From Methylophilaceae bacterium (lineage in GTDB: Bacteria; Pseudomonadota; Gammaproteobacteria; Burkholderiales; Methylophilaceae), in contig CAJPFK010000001.1 of NCBI GenBank assembly GCA_905339275.1, positions 1,116,001 through 1,180,000 on the forward strand: DNA of 64,000 nucleotides. Direction: 5' to 3'. A program made the position numbers and the translations under genes. Shown piece after piece: positions 17,402 through 27,080 of the stretch (the stretch's first letter is position 1; each line of letters begins with the position of its first letter). The notes under the pieces were generated by a model. The model worked only from the letters and a program-made list of their open reading frames with translations, did no database searches and was not told the origin of the DNA.

Positions 17402-20400
17402 TTACTTGGCGCCGATGCCGACCGGGTTAAGCTGCGCTTCGCGCGCCGCGCTGAGTGGGCGCTCCAGCCAGTCGATATCCTGGTCCGCCACCTTGTGCAG
17501 CACTACCTGCTCGTCGCGCTGGCAGCCCACGGTGCCGTAGTAGTTAAAGCTGTACGAAAGCTGTGCGTAGCCGCCGATCATATTGGTCGGCTTGATGATG
17601 ACGCGGGTCACCGAGTTGAGTATGCCGCCGCGCTTGTTGGTGGATACCGAGCCCGGCACGTTCACGTTCTTTTCCTGCGCGTGATACATCATCGCCATGC
17701 CGCTCGGCACGCGTTGCGACACCACCGCGCGGGCCATGGTCGCGCCATTGGCGTTAACCGCTTCAACCCAGTCGTTGTCTTTTAGCCCGATTACCTGCGC
17801 ATCGGTCTCGGATACCCAGATATACGGACCGCCGCGGAACAGCGTCAGCATGCGCAGGGTGTCCTGGTACGAGGAGTGGATGCCCCACTTGGAATGCGGC
17901 GTGATCCAGGAGAGCACTAGGTGCGGCTTGGCCTTGACTGCAGCCGGCACGGTGTTCTGCGCTTTCATGTCCAGCGGGCCGCGATAGGCGCAGAAGCCTT
18001 CACCGAAATCCAGCATCCACTCGTGATCCTGGTAGAAATGCGCGCGTCCGGTCAGCGTGCGGAACGGGATATGTTCGTGGATATTGGTGTAGCCGGCGGT
18101 ATACGACACCGTTTCGGACTCGATGCCGGACCAGGTCGGCGCGGTGATGATCTTACGCGGCTGGGCCTGGATGTCCTTGAAGGTGATCTTGTCTTCATGA
18201 CGCCCGGCATAGAGATGGTGATGGTCGATGCCGGTCTTCTTCGAAAGCGCGCTCCACGACTTGTGCGCCACTTCGCCGTTGGTTTCCGGCGCCATGCGCA
18301 TCACCGAATCACACACCGCGATGTCCTCTTCCAGTGACGGCATGCCGAATGAAATGCCCGGCTCCTTCACCGTGTAGTTGTGGCGCTTGAGTTCCTCGTA
18401 TTCCTGCTCGGTGTTCCAGTCGATACCCTTGATGTTGTTGCCGAGCTTGGTCATCAACGGGCCGAGTGCGATGAACTTTTTGTAGGTGTTGGCGTAGTCG
18501 CGCTCCACCACCTTGAGGATAGGCATGGTCTTGCCCGGTACCGGCGCCAGTCCTTCCTTCTTCCAGTCGGTCACATAACCGAACGGCTGTGCCAGCTCGG
18601 CAGCCGAGTCATGCTGCATCGGCAGCGCGACGATGTCTTTCCTGGTGCCGAGATGCTTTTCGGCCAGCGTCGAGAATGCCTTGGCGATGGACTTGAAAAT
18701 CTGCCAGTCGGACTTGGATTCCCAGCCCGGGCTGACCGCTTCCGACAGCGGGTGGATGAACGGGTGCATGTCAGTGGTGTTGAGGTCGTTCTTCTCGTAC
18801 CAGGTCGCAGTCGGCAGGATGATGTCCGAATACGCGCCGGTGGAGTTGAGGCGGAAGTTGATGTCCACCATCAGGTCCAGCTTGCCGATAGGCGCTTCCT
18901 CGTGCCATTTGACTTCCTGGTTGTCGCGGCCTGCTCCAGACTCCTGCAGCACGCCGTTCTGCGCACCCAGCAGATGCTTGAGGAAGTACTCGTGCCCCTT
19001 GGCGGAAGTGCCGATCAGGTTGGCACGCCAGACGATCAGGTTGCGCGGCCAGTTGACCGGGTTGTCCACGTCGGCGAAAGAGACATCCAGCTCGCCGGTT
19101 TTCAGCTTGTCGACCACGTAATCGGCGATCCCGGCATCATCCTTGGCGCCCGCCTTCTCGGCCTCGGCAACCAGGTTCAACGGGTTCGTGTTCCAGTGCG
19201 GTGCGGAAGGCAGCCAGCCCATGCGCGTCGCAGCGACGTTGTAATCCGCCAGCGAATAACCCTTGTACTTGCCCTTGCCTGCCGGCGACAGCAGGTCGTC
19301 AGCCTTCACCGTCTCATAGCGCCACTGATCGGTATGGAAATACCAGTACGACGTCGAGTTCATATGGCGCGGCGGACGGGCCCAGTCGAGACCGAAGGCG
19401 ATCGGCGCCCAACCGGCCTGCGGCCGCAGCTTTTCCTGGCCCACGTAGTGCGCCCAGCCGCCCCCGGTCTGGCCGACGCAGCCGCACATGTGCAGCAGGT
19501 TCATGATGGAGCGGTAAGCCAGGTCGTTGTGGTACCAGTGGTTGATCGCCGCCCCCATGATGACCATGGACTTGCCCTGGGTCTTCGAGGCGTTGTAAGC
19601 GAATTCGCGGCCGGTGCGCTCGATATCGGCTGCTTTCACGCCGGTGACCTTCTCGGCCCAGGCCGGAGTATAGGCCACGTCGGCATCGGCGTAGGATTGC
19701 GCCACATTGCCGCCGCCCAAGCCGCGGTCAATGCCGTATTGTGCCACCTGCATGTCGAACACCGAGGCAACCAGCACCTCATCGCCGTTGTAAAGGGTTA
19801 CCCTGCGTACCGGTACATTCCGGTACAGCAGATCATCCTCTCCCTGGTTGAAGTGCGGGAAACCGACCGAAACCACGGCATCGCTGTCTTCGATGCAGCT
19901 CAGCTCGGCAACGATAGACTCCTGGTTGGCTGCATTCCTTGGCAACAGGTTCCACTTGCCCTCTTCGCCCCAGCGGAAGCCGATAGAGCCATTGGGGGCG
20001 ACGAATGACCGGCTGCTCTCATCATAGACGATGGTCTTCCAGTCAGGGTTGTTGGTTTCGCCGAGAGCACCGTCGAAATCGGAAGCGCGCAGGAAGCGAT
20101 CGGAAACGTAGCCGTCGCCGTATTTGCGCAGCATGACCTGCATCGGCAGGTCGGTGTACTTGCGCGCATACTCATGGAAATACGGATCCTGCCGGTCGAT
20201 GTAGTACTCCTTCAGCGCGACGTGCCCCATCGCCAGGAAAGCGGCAGAGTCCGTGCCCTGGCGAATCGGCATCCACAGGTCGGAGAACTTGCAGAACTCG
20301 GCGTAATCCGGCGCCATCGCGACGATCTTGGCACCCTTGTAGCGTACCTCGGAGGCAAAGTGCGCGTCCGGCGTGCGGGTCATAGGCAGATTGGCGCCGG

Positions 20401-21157
20401 TGATGATGATATAGGTCGAGTTGTACCAGTCGGCCGACTCCGGCACGTCGGTCTGCTCGCCCCAGGTCTGCGGACTCGCGGCAGGCAAGTCGCAGTACCA
20501 GTCGTAAAAGGAACCGCAGGCACCGCCGATCATGGAGAGATATCGGGAGCCTGCGGCGTAGGAAATCATGGACATTGCGGGAATCGGCGAGAAGCCGTAG
20601 ATGCGGTCAGGGCCCCATTTGTTGATGGTATGCACGTTGGCAGCGGCGATGATCTCGGTCGCCTCTTCCCAGTTGGTGCGGACGAAGCCGCCGAGGCCGC
20701 GCACGGCGGTGTATTGCTTGCGCTTCTTCTCGTCGGCCTGGATCGCGGCCCAGGCTTCCACCGGGTCTTTTCCGCTCTTGCGCTCGGCGCGGTAGAGGTC
20801 GAGCAGGCGGCCGCGTATCATCGGGTGCTTGATGCGGTGCGGGCTGTACAGATACCACGAGAACGATGCCCCGCGCTGGCAGCCGCGCGGCTCATGGTCG
20901 GGCAGATCGTCGCGGGTGCGCGGGTAATCGGTCTGCTGCATCTCGAACGACACCAGGCCGTTTTTCACGAAAATCTTCCAGGAACAGCCGCCGGTACAGT
21001 TCACCCCGTGGGTGGAACGCACGATCTTGTCGTGCTGCCAGCGGTGGCGATAGGCATCTTCCCACTGGCGGTCCTCGTTGGTGACGATGCCGTGGCCGTT
21101 GGAAAAGGTCTCCTTGACCTTGTCGAAAAATTTCAAGCGATCGAGAAAGTGACTCAT
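17402..21157 (-). CDS. narG: Respiratory nitrate reductase alpha subunit NarG (Mo-bisMGD)
   Basis: A 1251-residue catalytic subunit reducing nitrate to nitrite on the cytoplasmic face of the membrane. The FS0 iron-sulfur motif is HGVNCTGGCSW near residue 50, with the last Cys in EPRGCQRG. The Mo-ligand aspartate lies in DWYCDLPAASPQTWGEQTD near residue 223. The N-terminus lacks a Tat signal, as expected for membrane-bound Nar. Length matches NarG of other proteobacteria. GGAG lies before the ATG. Downstream genes narH, narJ and narI are spaced by 11-18 bp, so they form one operon. Confidence 0.98.
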   Translation of the reverse strand: MSHFLDRLKFFDKVKETFSNGHGIVTNEDRQWEDAYRHRWQHDKIVRSTHGVNCTGGCSWKIFVKNGLVSFEMQQTDYPRTRDDLPDHEPRGCQRGASFSWYLYSPHRIKHPMIRGRLLDLYRAERKSGKDPVEAWAAIQADEKKRKQYTAVRGLGGFVRTNWEEATEIIAAANVHTINKWGPDRIYGFSPIPAMSMISYAAGSRYLSMIGGACGSFYDWYCDLPAASPQTWGEQTDVPESADWYNSTYIIITGANLPMTRTPDAHFASEVRYKGAKIVAMAPDYAEFCKFSDLWMPIRQGTDSAAFLAMGHVALKEYYIDRQDPYFHEYARKYTDLPMQVMLRKYGDGYVSDRFLRASDFDGALGETNNPDWKTIVYDESSRSFVAPNGSIGFRWGEEGKWNLLPRNAANQESIVAELSCIEDSDAVVSVGFPHFNQGEDDLLYRNVPVRRVTLYNGDEVLVASVFDMQVAQYGIDRGLGGGNVAQSYADADVAYTPAWAEKVTGVKAADIERTGREFAYNASKTQGKSMVIMGAAINHWYHNDLAYRSIMNLLHMCGCVGQTGGGWAHYVGQEKLRPQAGWAPIAFGLDWARPPRHMNSTSYWYFHTDQWRYETVKADDLLSPAGKGKYKGYSLADYNVAATRMGWLPSAPHWNTNPLNLVAEAEKAGAKDDAGIADYVVDKLKTGELDVSFADVDNPVNWPRNLIVWRANLIGTSAKGHEYFLKHLLGAQNGVLQESGAGRDNQEVKWHEEAPIGKLDLMVDINFRLNSTGAYSDIILPTATWYEKNDLNTTDMHPFIHPLSEAVSPGWESKSDWQIFKSIAKAFSTLAEKHLGTRKDIVALPMQHDSAAELAQPFGYVTDWKKEGLAPVPGKTMPILKVVERDYANTYKKFIALGPLMTKLGNNIKGIDWNTEQEYEELKRHNYTVKEPGISFGMPSLEEDIAVCDSVMRMAPETNGEVAHKSWSALSKKTGIDHHHLYAGRHEDKITFKDIQAQPRKIITAPTWSGIESETVSYTAGYTNIHEHIPFRTLTGRAHFYQDHEWMLDFGEGFCAYRGPLDMKAQNTVPAAVKAKPHLVLSWITPHSKWGIHSSYQDTLRMLTLFRGGPYIWVSETDAQVIGLKDNDWVEAVNANGATMARAVVSQRVPSGMAMMYHAQEKNVNVPGSVSTNKRGGILNSVTRVIIKPTNMIGGYAQLSYSFNYYGTVGCQRDEQVVLHKVADQDIDWLERPLSAAREAQLNPVGIGAK

Positions 21158-21196
21158 GTTGTTTACTCCAGTTAAATTCGTTCGTATCGGGCCGGG

Positions 21197-22807
21197 TTAC
21201 GGATTCCTGATCTCGGCACCGGGACGCAGGTAAAACCACCAGTTCAGTCCCAGGCACAAGGCGTAGAACACGGCAAAGCCGTACATCGCCAGCTCCGGCG
21301 TGCCGGCCTTGATCTGGCCCTTGATGACTTCGGGGGCGATGAAGGAACCGTAAGCGGCCACCGCCGAGGTCCAGCCCAGCACTGGGCCGGCCTGCACGCG
21401 GTCGAAAATGACGCCGACCGTGCGGAAAGTTGAGCCGTTGCCGATACCGGTCGCCGCGAACAGGATCACGAACACCACCAGGAACTGGGTGAAGTAGATT
21501 TCAGGCGTAACGGACTGGTAGGCCTGCATCATGATGAAACCGGCATAAGCCGAAGCCAGCACCATCACCGCGGAAATCATCTGGGTGACGATGGAACCGC
21601 CGACCTTGTCCGATATCCAGCCGCCGACCGGCCGGATCAGCGCGCCGACGAAAGGCCCAATCCAGGCATAGGTAAGCGCGGAAGGCGCAGCCGGGTTCTT
21701 GACGTGGGTCCAGGTCTGGCTGACCGCGTCGTAGATGTGCTGCTCGCCGAAGATGACGGTGATCGACAGCGGCAGCGCCATCGAGAAACCGATGAACGAA
21801 CCGAAGGTCAGCACGTAAAGCACGGTCATCGACCAAGTGTGCTTGTTCCTGAAAATCGCGAACTGCTTCTGGATGTTTTCCTTCATCGTGCCGAAAGCGG
21901 CCAGTTTCATCACCAGCAGCGTGCTTACCATGATCAGCGGCAGCGCCACCCACATGTTCAGCACCCCCAGCCCGGTCGGCGCCGGCAGGTAGAGGTAGAG
22001 GCCGGCGATAGCCGGCACGAAGGCCAGCGTGTAGAGCCAGGTGATCTTGATGAAGGCGATCAGGGTGCCGCCGATATCGGGCGAAATGGACAGCAGATTG
22101 TTCATGCCGAACCAGCCCGCAATTGCCAGCGGCAGCAGCAACAGGATCCACACGTAACCGGCATTCTGGATGAACGTCGGCGTACCGGCCTCGATCTTGC
22201 CAAGTATCCAGCCGCTGTCCTTGACCAGCGCTACAGGATCACCGCCCAGCGCGCCGAAGATGCCGGCAGTCATCACCAGAGGAATCAGGATTTGCATCGT
22301 GGTCACGCCGAAATTGCCGAGCCCGGCATTAATGCCCAGCGCGGTCCCCTGCAAGCGCTTCGGGAAAAAGGTGCTGATATTGCTCATCGAACTGGCAAAG
22401 TTGCCGCCGCCCACCCCGGACCACAGCGCCAGCAACTGGAATACCCACAGCGGCCACTCCGGATGCTGCAACGCGATGCCGGTACCGATTGCCGGCGTGA
22501 TGAGCATGGCAGTCGTCAGGAAGATGGTATTGCGGCCGCCCGCCAGGCGGATGAAGAACGAGGACGGGATGCGCATCGTCGCCCCGGCCAGCCCGGAAAT
22601 CGCCGTCAGCGTAAACAGCTCATCCTTGGTGAAGGGGAAGCCGAGATTAAGCATCTGTACCGTGATGATTCCCCACATCAGCCATACGGCGAAACCGCAT
22701 AGCAGGCTGGGTACCGAAATCCACAGGTTGCGGTAGGCAACCCGTTTACCGGTGGATTCCCAGAACTTCTCGTCCTCGACGTTCCATTCCTTGATATTGG
22801 TCGACAT
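21197..22807 (-). CDS. narK: NarK2-type nitrate/nitrite transporter (major facilitator)
   Basis: A 536-residue MFS protein with about 12 to 14 hydrophobic segments. The N-terminal stretch WNVEDEKFWESTGKRVAYRN followed by LWISVPSLLCGFAVWLMWG closely follows the pattern of the Escherichia coli NarK type, a nitrate/nitrite antiporter. A nitrate-signature-like glycine-rich segment, GVGGGNFASSMSNISTFFP, is in the expected place. An insertion in the first half makes it longer than the usual 460 residues. It lies 39 bp before narG and 13 bp after the narK1-type gene. AAGGAA precedes the start. Confidence 0.92.
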   Translation of the reverse strand: MSTNIKEWNVEDEKFWESTGKRVAYRNLWISVPSLLCGFAVWLMWGIITVQMLNLGFPFTKDELFTLTAISGLAGATMRIPSSFFIRLAGGRNTIFLTTAMLITPAIGTGIALQHPEWPLWVFQLLALWSGVGGGNFASSMSNISTFFPKRLQGTALGINAGLGNFGVTTMQILIPLVMTAGIFGALGGDPVALVKDSGWILGKIEAGTPTFIQNAGYVWILLLLPLAIAGWFGMNNLLSISPDIGGTLIAFIKITWLYTLAFVPAIAGLYLYLPAPTGLGVLNMWVALPLIMVSTLLVMKLAAFGTMKENIQKQFAIFRNKHTWSMTVLYVLTFGSFIGFSMALPLSITVIFGEQHIYDAVSQTWTHVKNPAAPSALTYAWIGPFVGALIRPVGGWISDKVGGSIVTQMISAVMVLASAYAGFIMMQAYQSVTPEIYFTQFLVVFVILFAATGIGNGSTFRTVGVIFDRVQAGPVLGWTSAVAAYGSFIAPEVIKGQIKAGTPELAMYGFAVFYALCLGLNWWFYLRPGAEIRNP

Positions 22808-22820
22808 GATGTTGATTTCC

Positions 22821-24086
22821 TTAAATAACCGTGGACTGATTGATGACCGGGTGTTGCTGGCGACTAAGCTTGACCGGCCTGACTTCCGTCCAGTACATCC
22901 ACAGCAGCGACACCCAGACGATGCCGAACATCAGCATGAAGGCCGAGGAACGCACGCCGGTGAAATCCACCAGCGCGCCGAACATGATGGGCAGGATGAA
23001 ACCGCCCAGCCCGCCAACCAGCCCCACCACGCCGGAAATCACGCCGATGTTGTGCGGGTAATCGTCCGAGATGTACTTGAACACCGACGCCTTGCCCACG
23101 GCGAAAGCAATGCCCAGGGTGAACATCACGATAGTGAACACGGTCGAGTTAAGGCCGACATGGAAGGTCTGCGGGCCGTTGACCGTAAGGATGCTGACCT
23201 GCGTTTGCGGATAGGAAAGAAAGAACAGGCATACCAGCGAAACCCACAGAACCCACCAGGTCACGGTATGCGCACCGAACTTGTCCGAGTAATAACCGCC
23301 GATTGCGCGCAGCACGCCGCCGGGAAGCGAGAAACAGGCGGCCAGCAGTGCTGCCAGCTTGAGGTCGAAACCGTATTCGGAAACGTAGTACTTGGTCATC
23401 CACAGCGACAGCGCCACGTAACCGCCGAATACGATGGAGTAGTACTGGCTGTATTTCCAGACCTTGGGGTCCTTCAGCGCTGCCAGCTGGTCGGCAATGG
23501 TCACGCTCTTGCCGACCTTGTGTGCGGGGTCGTCATAGGTAAAAAACCAGAACAGGATGGCAGTGACGGTCATCATGACCGCGTACACCTTGGGCACCAT
23601 GGCCCAGCCGTAAGCCACGACGATCGTGGGCGCAATCAGCTTGGTGAGTGCCGCGCCTGCATTGCCCGCCCCGAAGATTCCCATCGCCAACCCCTGCTGG
23701 TTCTTGGGGAACCAGCGTGCACAGTAGGAAATGCCGACGGTGAACGATCCGCCGGCCACGCCGACGAAAAGTCCCATTACCAGGTAATGCCAGAACTGCG
23801 TACCAGAGGAAATGAACCAGATGGGAACGATGGTGGACACCATCAGCACGAAGAACACGATACGCCCGCCGAACTTGTCGGTCAGCATGCCGAGCGGCAG
23901 CCGGATCAGCGAACCGGTCAGCACCGGCATCGCCACCAGCACGCCGAACTGGGTTTCATTGAGCCCCAGCGTATTCTTGATCGGGATGCCAATCACTGCG
24001 AACATCATCCACACCATGAAGCAGACCGTGAACGAAACGGTGCTCATCCCCACTACTGACCAAGCTTTATATTTTTGTGTCGTCAT
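22821..24086 (-). CDS. narK: NarK1-type nitrate transporter (major facilitator)
   Basis: An MFS protein of about 421 residues with 12 predicted helices. It starts TTQKYKAWSVVGMSTVSFT; the ATG at 24086 is chosen over 24110 because the extra 8 residues are not family-like. The nitrate signature is seen as GVAGGSFTVGISYCARWFP and later GVVGLVGGLGGF. This group is usually regarded as proton-linked nitrate uptake, complementing the NarK2-type exchanger next to it. It is the first gene of the narK1-narK2-narGHJI run. The 292 bp upstream, up to narL, must hold the operon promoter. Confidence 0.9.
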   Translation of the reverse strand: MTTQKYKAWSVVGMSTVSFTVCFMVWMMFAVIGIPIKNTLGLNETQFGVLVAMPVLTGSLIRLPLGMLTDKFGGRIVFFVLMVSTIVPIWFISSGTQFWHYLVMGLFVGVAGGSFTVGISYCARWFPKNQQGLAMGIFGAGNAGAALTKLIAPTIVVAYGWAMVPKVYAVMMTVTAILFWFFTYDDPAHKVGKSVTIADQLAALKDPKVWKYSQYYSIVFGGYVALSLWMTKYYVSEYGFDLKLAALLAACFSLPGGVLRAIGGYYSDKFGAHTVTWWVLWVSLVCLFFLSYPQTQVSILTVNGPQTFHVGLNSTVFTIVMFTLGIAFAVGKASVFKYISDDYPHNIGVISGVVGLVGGLGGFILPIMFGALVDFTGVRSSAFMLMFGIVWVSLLWMYWTEVRPVKLSRQQHPVINQSTVI

Positions 24087-24378
24087 GATCCCGATCCCGG
24101 ATTGATACATGGCACAAGGTTATGCCTTCGATCCGGTCAGGACCATTCCTCTGAAGTACAGGGTGGAAGGAAGAAAACGAACTAGTTCTTTTGGCTAGTT
24201 TCAGACGGCCAATGAAAAATCGGCACTCAAAACCTACATCCTAAAATAATGAATACTCGGCTCCCTAACGGAGCATTCCAGGTGCGGGACTGTATGTATT
24301 GTGCCCAAGGAATACCGAGGCTGCCATGGCCGAGGTATGGATGAAGATGATACAAGGATGGTATTCGGTAACGAATGT
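24087..24378 (-). promoter_or_regulatory. Intergenic region between narL and the narK-narGHJI operon
   Basis: This gene-free stretch should contain the nar operon promoter. I see no clean FNR palindrome or NarL heptamer pair. A short GC-stem hairpin GCTCC-N5-GGAGC at 24260-24274 (minus strand) is followed by an AT-rich tract and may weakly terminate narL. A 10-bp palindrome GAACTAGTTC lies at 24179-24188. Neither is convincing alone. Confidence 0.4.
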
Positions 24379-25038
24379 CTAGCCAGGTCGATTATCGGCC
24401 ACCAGCCCATGCTCCACGGCATAAACCGCTGCTTGCACGCGACTGGCGAGGTTGAGCTTGCGCAGGATACCCTGCACGTGGATCTTGACGGTGGATTCCG
24501 AGAGTTCGAGCTCGCGCGCAATTTCCTTGTTGCTGTCGCCACGTGCGAGTTTCGCGATGATTTCGCGCTCACGCGGAGAAAGCTTGTTTGCATCGACTGC
24601 ATTGCCCTTGGCCGGCATGCGCAGCGTTTCCGCCAGCTTGCCCGCCATTTGCGGCGACATGACCGACTCACCGTTAGCGGCACGGCTGATTGACTGCAAC
24701 AGGAAATCGGTATCGATGTTTTTAAGCAGATATCCACAGGCGCCGATGCGCAAGGCATCCAGCAAGTCCTCCGCATCCTCCGATACGGTAAGCATGATGA
24801 TCTTTGCCTGCGGCACCTCATCCCTCAGCAAGGGAATGGTTTCAAGGCCGCCGATATCCGGCATATGCAGATCCAGCAGCACGATGTCCGGGTTCAGCCG
24901 CTTGGCATCCTTGACGCCTTCCAGCCCGTTTCCGGCTTCCCCTACCACCTCGAAACCCGCCTGCCGTTGCAATAGCAGCTTGATACCGCTGCGAAACAGG
25001 GTATGGTCATCGATAATCAGGACACGGATAGGCATCAT
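24379..25038 (-). CDS. narL: Nitrate/nitrite response regulator NarL
   Basis: A 219-residue two-component regulator. The receiver domain has the acidic pair DD near residue 10-11, phospho-acceptor D56 in LLDLHMPD, and the conserved Lys in YLLKN near residue 109. The C-terminal LuxR-type helix-turn-helix opens with LSPREREI and continues SNKEIARELELSESTVKIHVQ. The ATG overlaps the narX stop (ATGA). It is expected to activate the adjacent narK-narGHJI operon in response to nitrate. Confidence 0.93.
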   Translation of the reverse strand: MMPIRVLIIDDHTLFRSGIKLLLQRQAGFEVVGEAGNGLEGVKDAKRLNPDIVLLDLHMPDIGGLETIPLLRDEVPQAKIIMLTVSEDAEDLLDALRIGACGYLLKNIDTDFLLQSISRAANGESVMSPQMAGKLAETLRMPAKGNAVDANKLSPREREIIAKLARGDSNKEIARELELSESTVKIHVQGILRKLNLASRVQAAVYAVEHGLVADNRPG

Positions 25039-26957
25039 GCAACTCCCGTGGTCATGGGTGTAGCCGCCCAGGCAAGACTGACTCGCGTGCCACGGCCGGG
25101 TGTTGATTCCAGCGTTAATTTTCCGCCCATGCGATGTGCGCGTTCGCGCATGATTCGAATCCCGACATGCGTGTCGCCTGCATTCCGCTCGACATCAAAA
25201 CCGCTGCCGTTGTCCTGCACGGTCAGCCGGCACTCGCCCTCGGATACCAGTTCGACTTCCACCTCGGTGGCAGCGGCATGCTTGCGAATATTGGACAGGG
25301 ATTCCTGCAGGATATGGAGCACCTGCAATACATATTCCGGCGGCAGGTCGAGATTGGGGCCGACGCGCCTGTAATGCGTGCGGATACCGACCTGCCCTTC
25401 GAATTTCTCCAATGCGCTGCCGATGGCGCCGTCCAGGTCGGCATGATCCAGCCGGGTACGAAAATGAACCAGCAACTCGCGCACATCATCGTAACTTTCC
25501 TGCACTCCTTCGCGGATTTGTTCGACGACTTCGATCGCATTGGCGACTTTCTGGTTGGCCAGGTCGTCCTGCAGCATCTGCACCTGGATATTGAGAAAGG
25601 CCAGCGACTGCGCGATGCTGTCGTGCAGCTCCTGCGCCAGCAAGTTACGCTCCTCGGAGATTGCCATTTCCTTTTCGCGCGCAATCAGGCGCTGGTTTTC
25701 GATCGCTGTGCCAAGGTGCAGCCCGACCGATTCCAGCAGCCGCACTTCGCCGGGCGGCAGGATGCGCGTTGTGTCGAAGAACAGGTTAAGCAGTCCCAGC
25801 ATGTTCTGCTTGGAGCGGATCGGTATTGCCGCAATCGAACGGAAGTTATCCCGGTTGCAGGCATGCAACAGCGGCCGCGATGACGGAATAATCAGATCGG
25901 AACTGACAGCGATGCCATCGCGCGCCACTTCGCCGCAGACGCAGGAACCGACCGCAAGATAGGTTTCCTCGGCCAGGAAAGAGTCGGACACGCCTCGCGC
26001 GGCAACCACCTTCAACTGCTCGCCCTTCGGGTCGGTGAGGCGAATGACGCCGCCATTGGCGCAAAACAGCGCGATCATCCGTTCCAGCACACTGTCACAT
26101 AGCGGCTCGGCCGCAGTCGAGGCATTGAGATACGCAGCGATTTCATAGAGCGTGCCCAATTCGCGGTTCTTGATTTCGACCCGCCGCGTCTTTTCCTCGA
26201 TCCGCTGCTCCAGGGCAGTATAGATACCCTGCAGTTTTTCGACCATTTGATTGAATCCTTGCGCCAGCTCGCTCAGCTCATCATCGCCGGTAATAGGCAG
26301 CCTGACGCTGAAATCGGCCTTGCCCATGCTCCGCAGGCCGTCATTGAGCCTCTTCACGGGACGCACGAGCAGTAGCGAGAAAATATAATCCAGCAACACA
26401 GTCCCCAACAGGGCAATAACCACCAACCCAATCTGGAATGACCGCAACATTGCTGTCGCGTGGGCATTTCTCTGCTCCACCAGAACCACCAGATCATTAA
26501 TCCCGCTGACAAAGCCTTCGAGCGTCGGATGGTAGTCGAGCAGCAGTTGTTCCTGCGCGGATTTCGGCGTTGCATCGAGTATCGCCTGTATGCGCGGCTT
26601 GATTTCACTATGCCAGTCGGAATGCAGGTGAGCCATCTGTGCCATCGTTTCTGAGTCCTTGGGCAGAAACAGAGGCCTCTGCGGATTGCCATTCTTCAAC
26701 TCGATCAAGGTTCTTTCGAACAGGTTGATTTCCTGCTCAATGCCTTGCCGCCGGTCGTCCGCAGGCTGCTGGATCTGCTCGGCCAGCAGGAATGCGATGC
26801 GATAGGAACGCATACGCTCCTTCCCGGCCTCGTTAATGGCAGCGGCGCTGCCCTCCAGGCGCCAGGAAACGAATAGCGTGGAGCCGATCGCCACCAATGC
26901 CATGAGAAAATAGAATGCCAGCAAGCCGGTGATTTTTTGGCTGATCTTGATTTTCAT
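25035..26957 (-). CDS. narX: Nitrate/nitrite sensor histidine kinase NarX
   Basis: A 640-residue sensor. The first membrane segment is at about 10-32, then the periplasmic four-helix sensor begins with a P-box-like motif INEAGKERMRSYRIAFLL at 41-58, the nitrate-binding element of NarX/NarQ. A second membrane segment lies near 175-198, followed by HAMP, a coiled coil, and a GAF-like domain (about 265-420). The HisKA_3 dimerisation domain has the phospho-His in QELHDSIAQ (about residue 444), and the ATPase domain has DNGSGF near 606. A cysteine cluster (SCVCG) sits in the GAF region. narL follows with overlap. Confidence 0.92.
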   Translation of the reverse strand: MKIKISQKITGLLAFYFLMALVAIGSTLFVSWRLEGSAAAINEAGKERMRSYRIAFLLAEQIQQPADDRRQGIEQEINLFERTLIELKNGNPQRPLFLPKDSETMAQMAHLHSDWHSEIKPRIQAILDATPKSAQEQLLLDYHPTLEGFVSGINDLVVLVEQRNAHATAMLRSFQIGLVVIALLGTVLLDYIFSLLLVRPVKRLNDGLRSMGKADFSVRLPITGDDELSELAQGFNQMVEKLQGIYTALEQRIEEKTRRVEIKNRELGTLYEIAAYLNASTAAEPLCDSVLERMIALFCANGGVIRLTDPKGEQLKVVAARGVSDSFLAEETYLAVGSCVCGEVARDGIAVSSDLIIPSSRPLLHACNRDNFRSIAAIPIRSKQNMLGLLNLFFDTTRILPPGEVRLLESVGLHLGTAIENQRLIAREKEMAISEERNLLAQELHDSIAQSLAFLNIQVQMLQDDLANQKVANAIEVVEQIREGVQESYDDVRELLVHFRTRLDHADLDGAIGSALEKFEGQVGIRTHYRRVGPNLDLPPEYVLQVLHILQESLSNIRKHAAATEVEVELVSEGECRLTVQDNGSGFDVERNAGDTHVGIRIMRERAHRMGGKLTLESTPGRGTRVSLAWAATPMTTGVA

Positions 26958-26994
26958 CCTGTATGGCTCTCAAACCCTCGGGCAATAAGTCTGT

Positions 26995-27022
26995 ATGTTA
27001 TTCTGAAATCCGGCCCAATCAA
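26995..27022 (-). promoter_or_regulatory. Possible sigma-70 promoter of narX-narL
   Basis: On the minus strand TTGATT (plus 27017-27022) and TAACAT (plus 26995-27000) are 16 bp apart, each four of six consensus. The predicted leader is about 30 nt. Weak prediction. Confidence 0.3.
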
Positions 27023-27080
27023 AAGAAAACTCTCGCCATTATGCAAACCGGGAAATGCCCATTAAATTATCCTGCCGCCC

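Noticed and set aside
18380-20008. A 542-codon open frame on the plus strand opposite narG
   Set aside because: narG is complete and highly conserved on the minus strand. The antisense frame is a by-product of GC-rich codon use and its translation is low-complexity without family motifs.
20174-24059. Long plus-strand open frames opposite narG and both narK genes (about 333, 332 and 435 codons)
   Set aside because: They mirror the third-position bias of the real genes, are rich in His, Arg, Gln and Asp, lack ribosome sites and show no recognisable domain.
24105-24120. Possible FNR site near the narK1 start (TTGTG and ATCAA half-sites on the minus strand)
   Set aside because: The half-sites are separated by 6 bp instead of 4 and lie almost at the start codon.
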